Made by a program: the position numbers and the translations under genes. A DNA stretch of 64,000 nucleotides, from NCBI GenBank assembly GCA_001596155.1, contig CP014771.1:3410001-3474000 (forward strand). The letters are read 5' to 3'. The stretch comes from Hymenobacter psoromatis (lineage in GTDB: Bacteria; Bacteroidota; Bacteroidia; Cytophagales; Hymenobacteraceae). Below, in pieces: positions 1-9,198 of this stretch. Below the pieces are notes generated by a model. That model was not told where the DNA came from. It saw only the letters and a program-made list of their open reading frames with translations, and searched no databases. Within the stretch, counting starts at the first letter, position 1. Every line of letters starts with the position of its first letter.

Positions 1-24
1 GCTTTTTGTGAGACCTGAAAATAG

Positions 25-83
25 TACGTCATTTTCGTAGGTAGCTAGTTGAAAATCAGCTAGCTACTCGTAAAAATGACGTA
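25..83. repeat. hairpin repeat downstream of hflX
   Basis: The arms tacgtcatttt and aaaatgacgta enclose a second complementary pair (gtagctag / ctagctac). The element lies just beyond the hflX stop and could act as a terminator or as a dispersed hairpin. It has no poly-T tail on the hflX side. Confidence 0.55.
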
Positions 84-111
84 TGCCAGGCCGGCTACGA
101 GGGGTAGCCCT

Positions 112-1452
112 CTACCCCCCGTAACCGGCCTGAAAGTGCGGGAAGCGCTTGGCCGCCAGCTCGCCCACGCGGCGGGCCAGCAGCTCACGCAGGGCTTCGA
201 TGTTCTCCTTGTTTTGGGCCGAGATGAACACCACCGGGTCGTGCAGGCGGGCCATGTAGGTTTCTTGGAGTTGCTCCAGCGGCGGGCGCGGGGCGGGCGC
301 GGCCTGGTCGGTGGGCCATTCGGCTTCGGCGTCATCGTCTGCTTCGAAGACGGGGGCGGGGCTTTCTTCTGATTTATATTGGTCTATCTTGTTGAATACC
401 AGTAGCATCGGCTTGTCGGCCGCCCCGATTTCGCGCAGCGTCTCGTTTACCACCTCGATTTGCTCCTCGAAGGCCGGGTGCGAGATGTCCACGACGTGCA
501 CCAGCAAGTCGGCCTCCCGAATTTCGTCCAGCGTGCTCTTAAAGCTCTCAATCAGCTTGGTGGGCAATTTGCGGATAAACCCGACCGTATCGGAGAGCAG
601 GAACGGCACGTGGTTGTCGAGCACCACCTTGCGCGTGGTGGCGTCCACGGTGGCAAACAGCTTGTTTTCGGCGAAGACTTCGGCCTTGCCCAGCAGGTTC
701 ATAATCGTGCTTTTGCCCACGTTGGTGTAGCCCACCAGCGCCACCCGGATGCTGTTAGTGCGCGTCTTGCGCTGGGTGTGGGCCTGCTTGTCCAGGTCTT
801 CGAGCTTTTCTTTGAGGAACGCGATGCGGTCGCGCACGATGCGGCGGTCGGTTTCAATCTCCGTTTCGCCGGGACCCTTCATGCCCACGCCGCCACGCTG
901 CTTGTCCAGGTGAGTCCAGAGGCCGGTGAGGCGGGGTAGCAAGTACTGATATTGGGCCAGCTCGACCTGCGTGCGCGAGGTGGCCGACTTGGCCCGCAGC
1001 GCAAAAATATCCAGAATGAGCAGCGACCTATCCACGATTTTGACTCCCAGCTCGGCCTCCAGGTTGCGCAGCTGCGAGGGCAGCAGCTCATCGTCGAAGA
1101 CGACCATGCTGGTCTTTTCGTGCTTCACCCAGGCCTTGATTTCGGCCAGCTTACCCTCGCCCACGTAGCTGCGCAAGTCGGGCTTGTCGAGCTTCTGCAC
1201 GAAGCGCTTGGTGGCCTGCGCGCCGGCCGTTTCGATGAGGAACGCCAGCTCGTCTAGGTACTCGGTGGTCTGGGCGTCGGTTTGGCGGCGTGGGGGCACG
1301 CTCACGAGCACGGCGGTTTCGACTTCCTTGGCCGTTTCGTGGGTCTTGGTTTTGAGCAGCCGGTCGAGCTTGGTGTCGCGGCGGGCGGGCGTGTGGTCGG
1401 TAGCGCCGACGTGCCGGGTGCTGCTATGGGAATTTTCGGATTGTTTGGCCAT
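112..1452 (-). CDS. hflX: GTPase HflX
   Basis: HflX is a ribosome-associated GTPase of the Obg-HflX superfamily that binds the 50S subunit and helps rescue or split stalled ribosomes in the cytoplasm. The N-terminal HflX domain (about residues 45-230) ends in the family signature GPGETEIETD (193-202). The G domain has G1 GYTNVGKST (241-249), G3 DTVGF (288-292) and G4 NKID (354-357). An acidic and proline-rich insertion follows G4 (about 362-392), and SAQ of G5 comes after it. At 446 aa it is slightly longer than usual because of a variable N-terminus and this insert. The gene ends in Gly-Gly-TAG, where the TAG is part of the recurrent GGGGGGTAG motif. Confidence 0.96.
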   Translation of the reverse strand: MAKQSENSHSSTRHVGATDHTPARRDTKLDRLLKTKTHETAKEVETAVLVSVPPRRQTDAQTTEYLDELAFLIETAGAQATKRFVQKLDKPDLRSYVGEGKLAEIKAWVKHEKTSMVVFDDELLPSQLRNLEAELGVKIVDRSLLILDIFALRAKSATSRTQVELAQYQYLLPRLTGLWTHLDKQRGGVGMKGPGETEIETDRRIVRDRIAFLKEKLEDLDKQAHTQRKTRTNSIRVALVGYTNVGKSTIMNLLGKAEVFAENKLFATVDATTRKVVLDNHVPFLLSDTVGFIRKLPTKLIESFKSTLDEIREADLLVHVVDISHPAFEEQIEVVNETLREIGAADKPMLLVFNKIDQYKSEESPAPVFEADDDAEAEWPTDQAAPAPRPPLEQLQETYMARLHDPVVFISAQNKENIEALRELLARRVGELAAKRFPHFQAGYGG

Positions 1453-1542
1453 TAAATAGAACGCGGGAAAGCCGCACCAGATAAGAACATCAAGTACGGG
1501 CTAATCGTTGGGAATTGGCTGGTCTGGCTCGCGCCACCGCCG

Positions 1543-1610
1543 CCTACCCCCCTTTACGCAAAGCGCCCGCCCTGGGGGGTGAGCAGGCACCGTTTGCAAA
1601 GGGGGGTAGG
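1543..1610. terminator. hairpin after the M16 peptidase gene
   Basis: Arms CCTACCCCCCTTT and AAAGGGGGGTAGG, extended by GCAAA/TTTGC, start two bases beyond the stop codon of the minus-strand M16 gene. This is one of several places where the recurrent CTACCCCC motif forms both arms of a hairpin. Confidence 0.6.
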
Positions 1611-1611
1611 G

Positions 1612-4383
1612 CTACGGCTGCGGCTTGGCGGCCGACTTAGATGCCCGCGCGAAGTCACCAGCCTTCACGATGGTCAGCTTGCTGTAATCGAGGTACTTGC
1701 GGGCGGCGGCGCTCACCTGCTCGGGCGTGAGGGCGGCAATGCGCTGCTCCAGCTGCGCATCGTAGGCGAAAGTGCGGCCCTCAGCCTTGGTCAGGTACTG
1801 CGCCCAGGTGCTGGCCACGTTACGGTCGTCGGCGCGCTGCACCTGAAAGGCTTGCAGGGCCGCCGATTTGGCGGCTTTCAACTCGTCGGCCGTCACGCCG
1901 TCTTTGGCCAGGCGCTCCATTTCTTCGCGGTAGGCCGCTTCGAGGCGGGCCGAGTTGTCGGGGTTGTAGATGGCGTAGGTCGTGAAGCTCCCCACCTCGT
2001 CGTTGTCGTCGGCACTCACGAATGAGCCCACGCCGTAGCTCACGCCCTCCTTCTGCCGGATGCGGGTGGCCAGGCGCGAGTTCAGGAAGCCATCGCCCAG
2101 AATGTAGTTGGCCATGTACACGGCCGGGTAGTCGGGCGAGTCGTCGCGCAGCGGATATTTCAGCATGGTCACAAACATAGCGTTGGCCTTGTCGTTAGTT
2201 TGCAGGGCCTGCGTACTGGCCGCCACCGGAAAAATTTGCAGCGGAATCCGCACGTAGGGCGTGGCGGCCTGCCAGGAGCCGAGCTGCTTGGCCAGGCGCT
2301 GGCGCAGGGCCGGCTCGTCGAAGGTGCCCACCACGGCCAGGGTAGCGCTCTGGCCCCCGTAAAACTGCTTGTAGAAGGCCCGCACGTCCTCCACGGTCAG
2401 GGCCTTGAGGGCCGCAATCTGCTCGTCATACGGCAGGGTAGCCATGATGTGGCCCTGGGGCCAGGGCTCGGCCGTGCGGGTAGCCAGGTTGAAGGCCAGC
2501 GCCTGGGGGTCTTGCTTGCGGGTTTCGAGGCTCGCCAGGGTTTCCTGCTTGAGCTTGTCGAACTCGCCGGCCGGAAAAGTGGGATTGCGCAGGCAGTCGA
2601 GGGCAATATCCAGCACGCTGGGCAAGTGCGTTTTATCGGTCTGAATAGCCACGGTGGCCGTCTGCCCCCCGCCGTAGAAATAAACCTGGGCTTTGGCTTT
2701 ATCAAAAGCATCCCGAATCTGGGCGTAGCTGCGGGTTTTGGTGCCGCGCTGCAACATGCTGGCCGTGAGTGAACTCAGGCTCGATTTGTTCATCAGGGTA
2801 GCCTCTGAGCCGTAGCGCAGCTTCAGCTCGGCGTTCACGGCGTTGGCGCGGTTCTGCTTTTCGAGCAGGGCGTACCGGAGGCCGTTTTTCAGCTGGCCGT
2901 GCTTGGTGCGGGCGTCAATGTTGGCGGGCGAGGCGTCGAAAGCCTCGCCCAGCGCGATGGGCGCGTCGCCCTTGTAGCCCCGCACCAGCGCCGCCACGTC
3001 GGGCGGGGCCGGAATGGTGCTGCGGTCGGGCTTATTATCCGGGATAAACTCGCCCACGGTGCGGTTGCTGGGCTTGAGGTAGGCGGCGGCCACGCGCTGC
3101 ACGTCGGCGGCGGTGAGCTTGCGCAGGTTGTCGCGGTAGAGGTACACCAGCCGCCAGTCGCCGGTAGCAATGTACTCGCTCAGGGTCAGGCCCAGCTCGT
3201 CGCTTTTCTGAAAAAGCAACTCCACGTCTTTCAGCAGTTTGGTTTGGGCGCGGGTCACTTCCTCGGCGGTGGGCGGCTGGGTGGTGGCCACGGCATCGAG
3301 CGCGCCCGTCATGGCCGTGCGGGCCGAATCGAGGGAGCGGCCCTGGCGCACATCGGCGTAGAAATAAGCAAAGCCGGGGTCGTGCAGCGTGGGCGCGAAG
3401 CCCCAGGTGCTGGCGGCTTTCTTGCTATCAATCAGCGCCTTATACAAGCGGCCCGAGGGGCGGTTGGTGAGCACTTCCACCAGCGCGTCCACGGCCGCGT
3501 AGTCGGGGCTGGAACCGGCGGGCACGTGGTAGGCCATCGCCAGGCCCTGGGTGTCGCCGGGGCGGCGCAGCGTCACCGCTCGCTCGCCGTCCTGCACGGG
3601 CTCGGTGGTGTAGGCCGTGGGCAGCACCCGCGTGGGCGTCGGGATGGCCCCAAAATCCTGGCTGATGAGGGCCAGCGTCGAGGCGGGGTCAAACTTGCCG
3701 GCCACCAGCAGCACGGCGTTGTCGGGCTGGTAGTATTTCTGGTAAAACGCCTTGAGGTTGTCAATCGGCACGCGCTCAATGTCTTCCTTCGAGCCAATGG
3801 TGCTCTTGCCGTAGTTGTGCCAGAGGTAGGCGCTACTCAGCACGCGCTCCATAAGCACCCGGCTGGGCGAGTTTTCGCCGCTCTCAAACTCATTGCGCAC
3901 CACCGTAAACTCGGTGTCGAGGTCTTTTTTGGCGATGAAGGAGTTCACCATGCGGTCGGCTTCCAGGTCGAGCGCCCACTTCAGATTCGTATCGGTGGCC
4001 GAAAACGTCTCGAAGTAATTGGTGCGGTCATACCAGGTGCTGCCGTTGGGGCTGGCCCCGTGCTCGGTCAGCTCCTGCGGGATATTGGTGTGCTTGGTAG
4101 AACCCTTGAACACCATGTGCTCCAGCAGGTGAGCCATGCCGCTTTCGCCGTAGCCCTCCAGCCGCGAGCCCACCAGATAGGTGATGTTGACGGTGGCCGT
4201 GGGCTTGCTCTGGTCCGGGAAGAGCAGCACCCGCAGGCCGTTGGCCAGCCGGTATTCGGTGATGCCCTCCACGGCAGTCACCCGCGTGAGGCCGGCGGGC
4301 AAGGGGGGGGTAGGGCTTTGGGCCAGCAGCGGCCGGGCCGCCCAGCTCAGGGCGAGCACGCCCAGCAGGAAAGTGTGTTTCAT
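1612..4383 (-). CDS. M16 family zinc metallopeptidase (pitrilysin/insulinase-like), exported
   Basis: A signal peptide (residues 1-21, ending near LLAQS) predicts a periplasmic or surface-associated peptidase. The inverted zinc motif HLLEH is at 85-89, with a downstream acidic stretch (NEFE, about 165) that supplies the third ligand. The protein is 923 aa with two tandem M16 halves. The second half, from about residue 480, lacks an HxxEH motif, as usual for the inactive half of single-chain M16 enzymes. It probably degrades peptides. It stands alone between hflX and a cytochrome gene, and the two flanking minus-strand genes are separated from it by hairpin-containing gaps. The long plus-strand open frame over this gene is a shadow of the GC-rich codons. 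Confidence 0.93.
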   Translation of the reverse strand: MKHTFLLGVLALSWAARPLLAQSPTPPLPAGLTRVTAVEGITEYRLANGLRVLLFPDQSKPTATVNITYLVGSRLEGYGESGMAHLLEHMVFKGSTKHTNIPQELTEHGASPNGSTWYDRTNYFETFSATDTNLKWALDLEADRMVNSFIAKKDLDTEFTVVRNEFESGENSPSRVLMERVLSSAYLWHNYGKSTIGSKEDIERVPIDNLKAFYQKYYQPDNAVLLVAGKFDPASTLALISQDFGAIPTPTRVLPTAYTTEPVQDGERAVTLRRPGDTQGLAMAYHVPAGSSPDYAAVDALVEVLTNRPSGRLYKALIDSKKAASTWGFAPTLHDPGFAYFYADVRQGRSLDSARTAMTGALDAVATTQPPTAEEVTRAQTKLLKDVELLFQKSDELGLTLSEYIATGDWRLVYLYRDNLRKLTAADVQRVAAAYLKPSNRTVGEFIPDNKPDRSTIPAPPDVAALVRGYKGDAPIALGEAFDASPANIDARTKHGQLKNGLRYALLEKQNRANAVNAELKLRYGSEATLMNKSSLSSLTASMLQRGTKTRSYAQIRDAFDKAKAQVYFYGGGQTATVAIQTDKTHLPSVLDIALDCLRNPTFPAGEFDKLKQETLASLETRKQDPQALAFNLATRTAEPWPQGHIMATLPYDEQIAALKALTVEDVRAFYKQFYGGQSATLAVVGTFDEPALRQRLAKQLGSWQAATPYVRIPLQIFPVAASTQALQTNDKANAMFVTMLKYPLRDDSPDYPAVYMANYILGDGFLNSRLATRIRQKEGVSYGVGSFVSADDNDEVGSFTTYAIYNPDNSARLEAAYREEMERLAKDGVTADELKAAKSAALQAFQVQRADDRNVASTWAQYLTKAEGRTFAYDAQLEQRIAALTPEQVSAAARKYLDYSKLTIVKAGDFARASKSAAKPQP

Positions 4384-4499
4384 ACGGCTAAAAGGGTAAG
4401 GGGTAGTAATATAGCGCGAAGTAATAGCATTCTGTGCTTACTCCATCCCCTACCCCCTCCAGATGCGCGCCCCGCGGCCAGCGTTGCACCGCGCCCGAC

Positions 4500-4790
4500 C
4501 TACCTCAGCGTCAGCGAATACGTCACTACCTGCTCAATTTGGGCGGGCGTAAGCGTCTGGTTGAACGCGGGCATTTTACCTATTCCATTGGTAACCAAGT
4601 AGGTGCGCCCAAAAGCGTTGAGGTTACTCTTGGTCAGGTCGTGCGCGCCGTTGAGGCCCAGCCGGCCGTTTGGGCCGTGGCAGCGCACGCAGTTTTTTTG
4701 AAAAATAAGCTGGCCGGAGGTGGGCGGGGCGGCACGCACCGCGCTGGGCAGCAGCACGGCCGCCAGAAGAAATAGCTTTATCACGAGCAC
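4500..4790 (-). CDS. small class I cytochrome c
   Basis: A 96-aa protein with a signal peptide (about residues 1-21), a single heme-binding motif CVRCH (34-38) and a likely axial methionine in GKMPAF (M73). This is the layout of a monoheme periplasmic electron-transfer cytochrome c. No oxidase or dehydrogenase partner is next to it, so its redox partner is unknown. A TAnnTTTG box on the minus strand (4816 to 4809) lies about 19 bases upstream of the ATG. The plus-strand frames here are shadows. Confidence 0.9.
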   Translation of the reverse strand: MLVIKLFLLAAVLLPSAVRAAPPTSGQLIFQKNCVRCHGPNGRLGLNGAHDLTKSNLNAFGRTYLVTNGIGKMPAFNQTLTPAQIEQVVTYSLTLR

Positions 4791-4808
4791 CTAACGCAAA
4801 ACCTGCCC

Positions 4809-4816
4809 CAAAAGTA
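4809..4816 (-). promoter_or_regulatory. possible -7 promoter box for the cytochrome c gene
   Basis: Read on the minus strand the site is TACTTTTG, matching the Bacteroidota sigma-A -7 consensus TAnnTTTG, about 19 bases upstream of the cytochrome start. No clear -33 TTTG was identified. Confidence 0.35.
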
Positions 4817-4845
4817 ACCGCCGCGCCCGACCTTTGCCCGAAGTC

Positions 4846-4919
4846 TGTCAGCGCGAGCCTGCGAAGCAATCGCCCTGACAGCTAGTAGTCATTAGTCTCT
4901 GGTCATTAGTCATTATATT
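4846..4919. repeat. hairpin half-copy plus CATTAGTC tandem repeat
   Basis: A short stem-loop (ctgtcagcgcgag... ctgacag) related to the hairpin at 6077-6175 is followed by imperfect direct repeats of gtcattagt running into the glycosyltransferase start. Repeats of this kind are seen at many gene junctions in this window. Confidence 0.5.
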
Positions 4920-4920
4920 T

Positions 4921-6045
4921 GTGCGGGTTGCTATCGTTATTAATACGTCCTGGAACATCTGGAATTTCCGGCGCGGGCTGGTGAAAGCCCTGCAAGCCGC
5001 CGGCCACGAGGTGCTGGCCATCGCGCCGCCCGACGACTACTCGGCGCGCCTCGAAAGTGGGCTGGGCTGCCGCTACGTGCCCATCCTGATGGAAAACAAG
5101 GGCACCAACCCGCTCAAAGACGCGCAGCTAACGCGCCGGTTTTTAGGTGTTTATAAGCGCGAGCGGCCCGATGTGGTGCTGCATTTCACCATCAAGCCCA
5201 ACATCTACGGCACGCTGGCGGCGCGGCTGGCGGGCGTGCCCAGCATCAACAACGTAAGCGGCCTGGGCACGGTCTTCATCGTGGAAAATCTGGTGAGCAA
5301 AGTGGCGCGCGGGCTGTATCGGCTGGCGTTTCAGTTTCCGCACAAGGTCTTTTTTCAGAACAATGACGACCGCGAATTATTCATTCGCTACGGGCTCATC
5401 AAGCCGGCGCGCACGGGCCTGGTGCCCGGCTCGGGCGTCGATTTGGCGCGCTTCCGGCCGCAGGAGGGGGTAGGGCCCGCGCCGGCCGCGCCGTTCACGT
5501 TCCTCATGGTGGCGCGCGTGCTGTATGAGAAAGGCATCGTGGAATATTTTGAGGCCGCGCGGCAGGTGCGGGCCGCGCTGGGGGCCGACCGGGTGCGCCT
5601 GCAATTGCTGGGTGGCCTCGACGAAGCGGGGGGGGTAGGGATGCCCCGCGCCACCTTCGAGCAGTGGCTGAAGGAAGGCAACGTGGAGTACCTGGGCACT
5701 TCCGACCACGTGGCTGAGCACCTGCACCGCGCTGATTGCGTGGTGCTGCCCAGCTACCGCGAAGGCACGCCCAAAACCCTGCTCGAAGCGGCGGCCTGCG
5801 GCAAACCCCTGGTAACCACCGACGTGCCCGGCTGCCGCGAAACCGTGCAAAACGGCCGCAACGGCTATCTCTGCGCAGTGCGCTCGGCCGCCGACCTGGC
5901 CGATAAGCTCCTCACGGTGGCCCAGCTGCCCGCCGCCCGCCTCGCCGCAATGGGCCAGGCCAGCCGCCAGCTGGCCGAAGAGAAATTTGACGAGCAGCTG
6001 GTGCTGCGCCAGTACTTGGCCGCCGTGGCCGAGGCGGGTTCCTAG
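4921..6045 (+). CDS. GT4 family glycosyltransferase
   Basis: A 374-aa GT-B fold enzyme (PF13477/PF00534-type, similar in layout to PglA-like transferases) that transfers a sugar to a lipid-linked or polysaccharide acceptor at the cytoplasmic membrane face. The N-terminal acceptor domain starts with VAIVINTSWN. The C-terminal donor domain holds the EX7E pair E281/E289 in EGTPKTLLEAAACGKP. The GTG start is chosen because the conserved strand begins immediately after it; no upstream ATG keeps the frame. A TAnnTTTG-like string overlaps this GTG, so it is probably not its promoter. Two recurrent GGGGGTAGGG motifs are translated in frame (EGVGP, about 182; GGVGM, about 237). Together with the downstream rfbC it points to surface polysaccharide synthesis. 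The exact sugar is unknown. Confidence 0.88.
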   Translation: MRVAIVINTSWNIWNFRRGLVKALQAAGHEVLAIAPPDDYSARLESGLGCRYVPILMENKGTNPLKDAQLTRRFLGVYKRERPDVVLHFTIKPNIYGTLAARLAGVPSINNVSGLGTVFIVENLVSKVARGLYRLAFQFPHKVFFQNNDDRELFIRYGLIKPARTGLVPGSGVDLARFRPQEGVGPAPAAPFTFLMVARVLYEKGIVEYFEAARQVRAALGADRVRLQLLGGLDEAGGVGMPRATFEQWLKEGNVEYLGTSDHVAEHLHRADCVVLPSYREGTPKTLLEAAACGKPLVTTDVPGCRETVQNGRNGYLCAVRSAADLADKLLTVAQLPAARLAAMGQASRQLAEEKFDEQLVLRQYLAAVAEAGS

Positions 6046-6076
6046 TTTCTGGTTTGGGTTTTTGGTCGAAAACCTC

Positions 6077-6175
6077 TGTCATTGCGAGCTTGCGAAGCAA
6101 TCGCACCTGAGCGACGCCCGCGCCGCTCGTTCGTTCATTGTCATGGCGAGATTGCTTCGCAAGCTCGCCATGACA
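6077..6175. repeat. REP-like hairpin (TCATTGCGAGC family)
   Basis: Arms tgtcattgcgagcttgcgaa and ttcgcaagctcgccatgaca surround a variable centre. Related hairpins with the same plan occur at 36761-36856, 50005-50131 and 61231-61350. Confidence 0.75.
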
Positions 6176-6217
6176 AATGCCTGTATAAAAATCAGAAAAC
6201 CAGTAGTTAAAGAAAAT

Positions 6218-6766
6218 ATGGAAGTCATTACCTACCCCCTGCCAGGCTTGCTGGAGTTCCGGCCCCGCATTTTTGGCGACCCGCGCGGCGCGTTTTTCGA
6301 GTCGTTCAGCGCCCGCACGATGGAAAACCTGGGCCTACCCCGCCACCATTGGGTGCAGGACAACCAGAGCAGCTCGAAGGCCGGCACGCTGCGCGGCCTG
6401 CACTTTCAGCGCCCGCCCCACGCCCAGGCCAAGCTGGTGCGCGTGGCCCAGGGCCGCGCCCTCGACGTGGTGGTGGACCTGCGCCACCGCTCGCCCACCT
6501 TTGGCCAGCACGCCACAGTGGAGCTGTCGGCCGCGCTCGGCAACGTGTTCTACGTGCCCGAGGGCTTTGCCCACGGCTTCGTGGCGCTCGAAGACGACAC
6601 GCTGTTTCTCTACAAATGCTCGGACTACTACGCCCCGCCCGCCGAGGGTGGCCTGCGCTGGAACGACCCCGCCCTGGGCATAGCCTGGGGCTTCGAGGGG
6701 GAGGCGCTGGTGTCGCCCAAAGACGCTATTCTGCCCACGCTGGCCGAGCTGGAAAACCCGTTTTAA
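6218..6766 (+). CDS. rfbC: dTDP-4-dehydrorhamnose 3,5-epimerase
   Basis: Cupin-fold RmlC, which epimerises C3 and C5 of dTDP-4-keto-6-deoxyglucose in the dTDP-L-rhamnose pathway. The 182-aa length is typical. Catalytic H62 lies in LRGLHFQ. The second conserved histidine is in VPEGFAHGF (H119), and the active-site tyrosine is in LYKCSDYY (Y132 or Y138). The ATG at 6218 is used because the conserved fold starts here; the open frame upstream only reads through the hairpin repeat. The partner genes rfbA and rfbB lie about 52-55 kb away in the same orientation, and rfbD is absent from the window. Confidence 0.95.
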   Translation: MEVITYPLPGLLEFRPRIFGDPRGAFFESFSARTMENLGLPRHHWVQDNQSSSKAGTLRGLHFQRPPHAQAKLVRVAQGRALDVVVDLRHRSPTFGQHATVELSAALGNVFYVPEGFAHGFVALEDDTLFLYKCSDYYAPPAEGGLRWNDPALGIAWGFEGEALVSPKDAILPTLAELENPF

Positions 6767-7196
6767 TTATAGGGCTTACGCAATGACAAACGTCTTTTGC
6801 GTAAGTCCTAAGGCAATTATCCCGATAGCGGCGTTTTTCTCGTTGCTCTGGCCCAGGTTTTCGGCCGCAGTAACGCCGTCGGCCACTGCGCCCGCACGGT
6901 GGCCGCTGGCAGTGAGGAGCAGGCCACTGGCCCGCGCGGCATGAGTGGGAGAGGGGGGGTAGGAAAGTGGCGCAGGCAGTGGTTGCGAAGAAGCAGAAAC
7001 AGGATTTTGACACCGGTGAGAACCGCGTGGCGGGATGGGATTTAGTGAACTACCAAAAAATGCCCCGCTGCCTGAACCGAAGTGCGGCAAAGTAACCGGG
7101 GCAATCAAGCAGTTGTTCTATCACCCCAAACCTTTAATTAATCCGCTCGTAATCATACAACTTGCTAATCCAAATCCATACTTTTTCCCCTTTTCC
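6767..7196. other. intergenic region, hairpin copy and possible gene remnant
   Basis: It starts with a short hairpin (6775-6806, cttacgcaa...ttgcgtaag) whose right half recurs at 53141-53173. A minus-strand frame over about 6790-6940 encodes a plausible but unrecognised stretch (including GAVADGVTAAENLG). It has no convincing start and may be a decayed gene. A GGGGGGGTAGG motif lies at about 6955. No other gene is supported. Confidence 0.4.
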
Positions 7197-7862
7197 ATGA
7201 GCCGTTTCCTGTTACCCCTGCTGGGGGCCGCCCTCTTAGCTCTGCCGGCCTGTAATTCGAAAAGCGATACCAAAGGCCAGGGTTTTTCCGAAGTCACGAA
7301 GCCCGGCACCGGCACCGAAACCCCCGCCGCCACCATGCCCGACGGCGCTGAAAAGCCCACCGACATGCCCGCCGCCGTCGGCTCGTCTCCCACTAAGGGC
7401 CAGCCTGACCCCTTCGGCCCCACGGCCCCGCATGCCAACGATGCGCAGTTTATGCAGTCGGCCGCGCACTCGGACCAAAACGAGATGCAGCTCAGTAAAA
7501 TGGCGCTAGCCAAAGGCGTGACGGGCGATACCAAAGCCTTTGCCGAGAAGATGATAGCTGACCACACCAAGAGCACGGCCGCCCTCCAGCCCATCGCCGC
7601 CAAAGCCGGCGTGACGCTGCCCACCGACATGGACGACCAGCACAAGGAAACCGCCAAAACCCTGCAAGGGCTGTCGGGCCAGGACTTTAAGGACCGGTAT
7701 CTGCAACAGATGGAAGTGGACCACCAGATGACGGCCAACACCCTGGCCGCGCACCAGCAGATGACCAAAAACCCGGCCCTCAGCGCTTGGATAACCCAGA
7801 CGCTGCCCGTGGTGACGCAACATTTGGGCATGGCCAAGGCCGATGCCAGCGAGCAGAAGTAG
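7197..7862 (+). CDS. DUF4142 domain lipoprotein
   Basis: A 221-aa exported protein with a lipobox-type signal (LALPAC), so it is predicted to be anchored in a membrane facing the periplasm. A Pro/Thr/Gly-rich linker of about 80 residues leads to a helical DUF4142 domain (about residues 80-215). It shows the usual repeats MQLSKMALAKG and FAEKMIADHTKS, which in this ferritin-like-fold family form a four-helix bundle. Function is unknown; the family is common in Bacteroidota and Proteobacteria. The ATG at 7197 is chosen because it opens the signal peptide. A strong terminator follows. Confidence 0.88.
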   Translation: MSRFLLPLLGAALLALPACNSKSDTKGQGFSEVTKPGTGTETPAATMPDGAEKPTDMPAAVGSSPTKGQPDPFGPTAPHANDAQFMQSAAHSDQNEMQLSKMALAKGVTGDTKAFAEKMIADHTKSTAALQPIAAKAGVTLPTDMDDQHKETAKTLQGLSGQDFKDRYLQQMEVDHQMTANTLAAHQQMTKNPALSAWITQTLPVVTQHLGMAKADASEQK

Positions 7863-7902
7863 CCCGGCGGCGCGCCCGCCGCGCCTGTTGTTTCGGGAAG
7901 TA

Positions 7903-7939
7903 AAAAAGCCGTTTCGGAAAATCCGAAGCGGCTTTTTTT
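7903..7939 (+). terminator. Rho-independent terminator after the DUF4142 gene
   Basis: Stem aagccgtttcgg / ccgaagcggctt followed by a T run, flanked on the other side by an A run, so it can work in both directions. Confidence 0.85.
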
Positions 7940-7979
7940 GGGCGCGGCGGCTACATTTAGCTCACCCACCACCCACGCC

Positions 7980-8348
7980 ATGAGCCGGCCCGATACCGCC
8001 CTCGACCATCACGACCGCACTGAGTTTCAGCTGGAGCGGCTCATTCTGTTCACCGACGCCGTGTTTGCGATTGCCATCACGCTGCTGGCCATTGAAATTC
8101 GCTTTCCAGAGTTCAAGCACTCGCCCAGCAATGCCGACATCTGGCGGGGCATGGGCGAGCTGCTGGTAGTGCTGTTGCTGCCCAGTCACGGGCTGCTTTC
8201 CCTGCTCATTCCGTTTACTCCCCTCCTTACGCTACTCTTCATGTGGCTGCATCGGCGGCGGCACATGCGCCTACCGCGCACCCATCTGGCGTTGCGGCAG
8301 CCTGCCGAGCTAGCCCCGGAGCCAGGACCAGTACGCGCCTCGGTGTAG
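7980..8348 (+). pseudogene. truncated TMEM175-family (DUF1211) potassium channel
   Basis: The first 60 or so residues match the bacterial TMEM175 family: ERLILFTDAVFAIAITLL is the TM1 signature (here FTDAVFAIAIT for the usual FSDGVFAIAIT), followed by the AIEIRFPE strand. Bacterial family members are about 200 aa with six TM segments that tetramerise into a K+ channel. Here the reading stops at 122 aa, and the sequence after residue 62 (LLLPSHGLLSLL onward) no longer follows the family. This suggests an internal deletion or recombination. A short intact protein with one or two membrane segments cannot be ruled out. Confidence 0.6.
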
Positions 8349-8349
8349 T

Positions 8350-8430
8350 GGCCCTACCCCCCCCTCACCAACGAAAGCCCCCATACCAGACCGGCATGGG
8401 GGCTTTCGTTGGTGAGGGGGGGGTAGGGCC
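8350..8430. terminator. near-perfect bidirectional hairpin between convergent genes
   Basis: Arms of about 33 bases (ggccctacccccc... and its complement ...ggggggtagggcc) with the inner stem accaacgaaagcccccat. It sits between the TMEM175 remnant and minus-strand ytxJ, and the outer arms are the recurrent motif in both orientations. Confidence 0.8.
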
Positions 8431-8435
8431 GCACC

Positions 8436-8786
8436 CTACTTTGCTACGGCCGCGCCGGCTTCGCTGAGGCGAATGCTCATGTGCGAGGCGTGGTAGCGCA
8501 CTTGGCCATCCTGAATCAGGAGCAGCTGCGGCGACTGGTGCTCGATGCTGAACTCGCTGGCAAGCTGGCCCGAGATGGGGCGATAGCGCAGCAAATCGAG
8601 GTAATAGATGGTGGCATCGGCGGGCAGCGAGGTGTCGGGCCACTGGCGCTCCAGCTTGGCCTTGGCCGCCGCGCTGATGGCGCAGGTAGTGCTGTGCTTG
8701 AAAATGAGCACCGGGTGTTCGTGCGACTCTTGCACGATGGATTGCAGCTGAGCAGCGTCGGTGAGCGGAAGCCAGGGAGTAGCCAT
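8436..8786 (-). CDS. ytxJ: bacillithiol-system redox-active protein YtxJ
   Basis: A 116-aa thioredoxin-fold protein of the YtxJ family (monothiol bacilliredoxin-like) that acts on bacillithiol-mixed disulfides in the cytoplasm. The active-site cysteine lies in FKHSTTCAIS (about residues 29-38). YDLDLLRYRPIS-type sequence and the later Pro-containing loop (EHQSPQLLLI) complete the fold. The short length is normal. It stands alone here, while bacillithiol synthesis genes are not in the window. Bacillithiol use is established for many Bacteroidota, and this gene supports it in this organism by inference. Confidence 0.9.
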   Translation of the reverse strand: MATPWLPLTDAAQLQSIVQESHEHPVLIFKHSTTCAISAAAKAKLERQWPDTSLPADATIYYLDLLRYRPISGQLASEFSIEHQSPQLLLIQDGQVRYHASHMSIRLSEAGAAVAK

Positions 8787-8866
8787 AAAAATTAGTAGCT
8801 GAAAATCAGGTTTATAGGCAGTTGGCGGAGTGCTAGCTCCGCACGTCAGGCTCTTTAACTACGCAG

Positions 8867-9172
8867 CTAGGGCTTGGGTTCGTTTCTGGCCCGGCGGCGC
8901 AGACCCAAAAACCCAGCTTCGCGGCCGCGCGGCCGGCCGCGCCGGTCAACGCGCGGCTCGCCGGCCCCGCGGGGGCCGGGCGCGGTGCTGCCGCGGCGCA
9001 GCTGCCGGCGCGTCACGTCGAGGTGGCTGTCCTGGTAGGGCAGGTCGGTGCGGCGGGCTTCGCGCAGGGCGCGGCGATTGTCGGTGCGCTGGCGGGCCGG
9101 GCTGGTGGGCGCAATCTGCGCCTGGGCGGCCGTGGCCAGCAGCAGCAGGCTACCGAGTAAAAGGCGAAGCAT
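8867..9172 (-). CDS. small exported Arg-rich protein, unknown
   Basis: A 101-aa frame with a clear signal peptide (LLLGSLLLLATAAQAQ, cleavage near residue 18), followed by an Arg/Pro/Gly-rich, probably disordered tail. It lies 26 bases downstream of the lipoprotein gene at 9199-9846 on the same strand and may be co-transcribed. No family recognised. The extreme GC of the tail means the end could be non-coding, but the signal peptide supports a real gene. Confidence 0.55.
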   Translation of the reverse strand: MLRLLLGSLLLLATAAQAQIAPTSPARQRTDNRRALREARRTDLPYQDSHLDVTRRQLRRGSTAPGPRGAGEPRVDRRGRPRGREAGFLGLRRRARNEPKP

Positions 9173-9198
9173 GGGTGGCGGGCGAGGGGGTAGGAAAG

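Noticed and set aside
2899..4602. 567-codon open frame on the plus strand opposite the M16 peptidase
   Set aside because: It is antisense to a clearly conserved protease, has a composition rich in Gly, His, Val and Arg, and matches no domain. GC-rich codons on the other strand explain the lack of stops.
4914..4921. TATATTTG as promoter of the GT4 gene
   Set aside because: It overlaps the GTG start codon itself, so transcription from it would begin inside the coding region. It is better explained by the CATTAGTC repeat running into the gene.
6776..7108. Minus-strand frame between rfbC and the DUF4142 gene
   Set aside because: Only a short central stretch looks protein-like, the ends read through a hairpin repeat and intergenic DNA, and no family is recognised. 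Mentioned only as a possible remnant.
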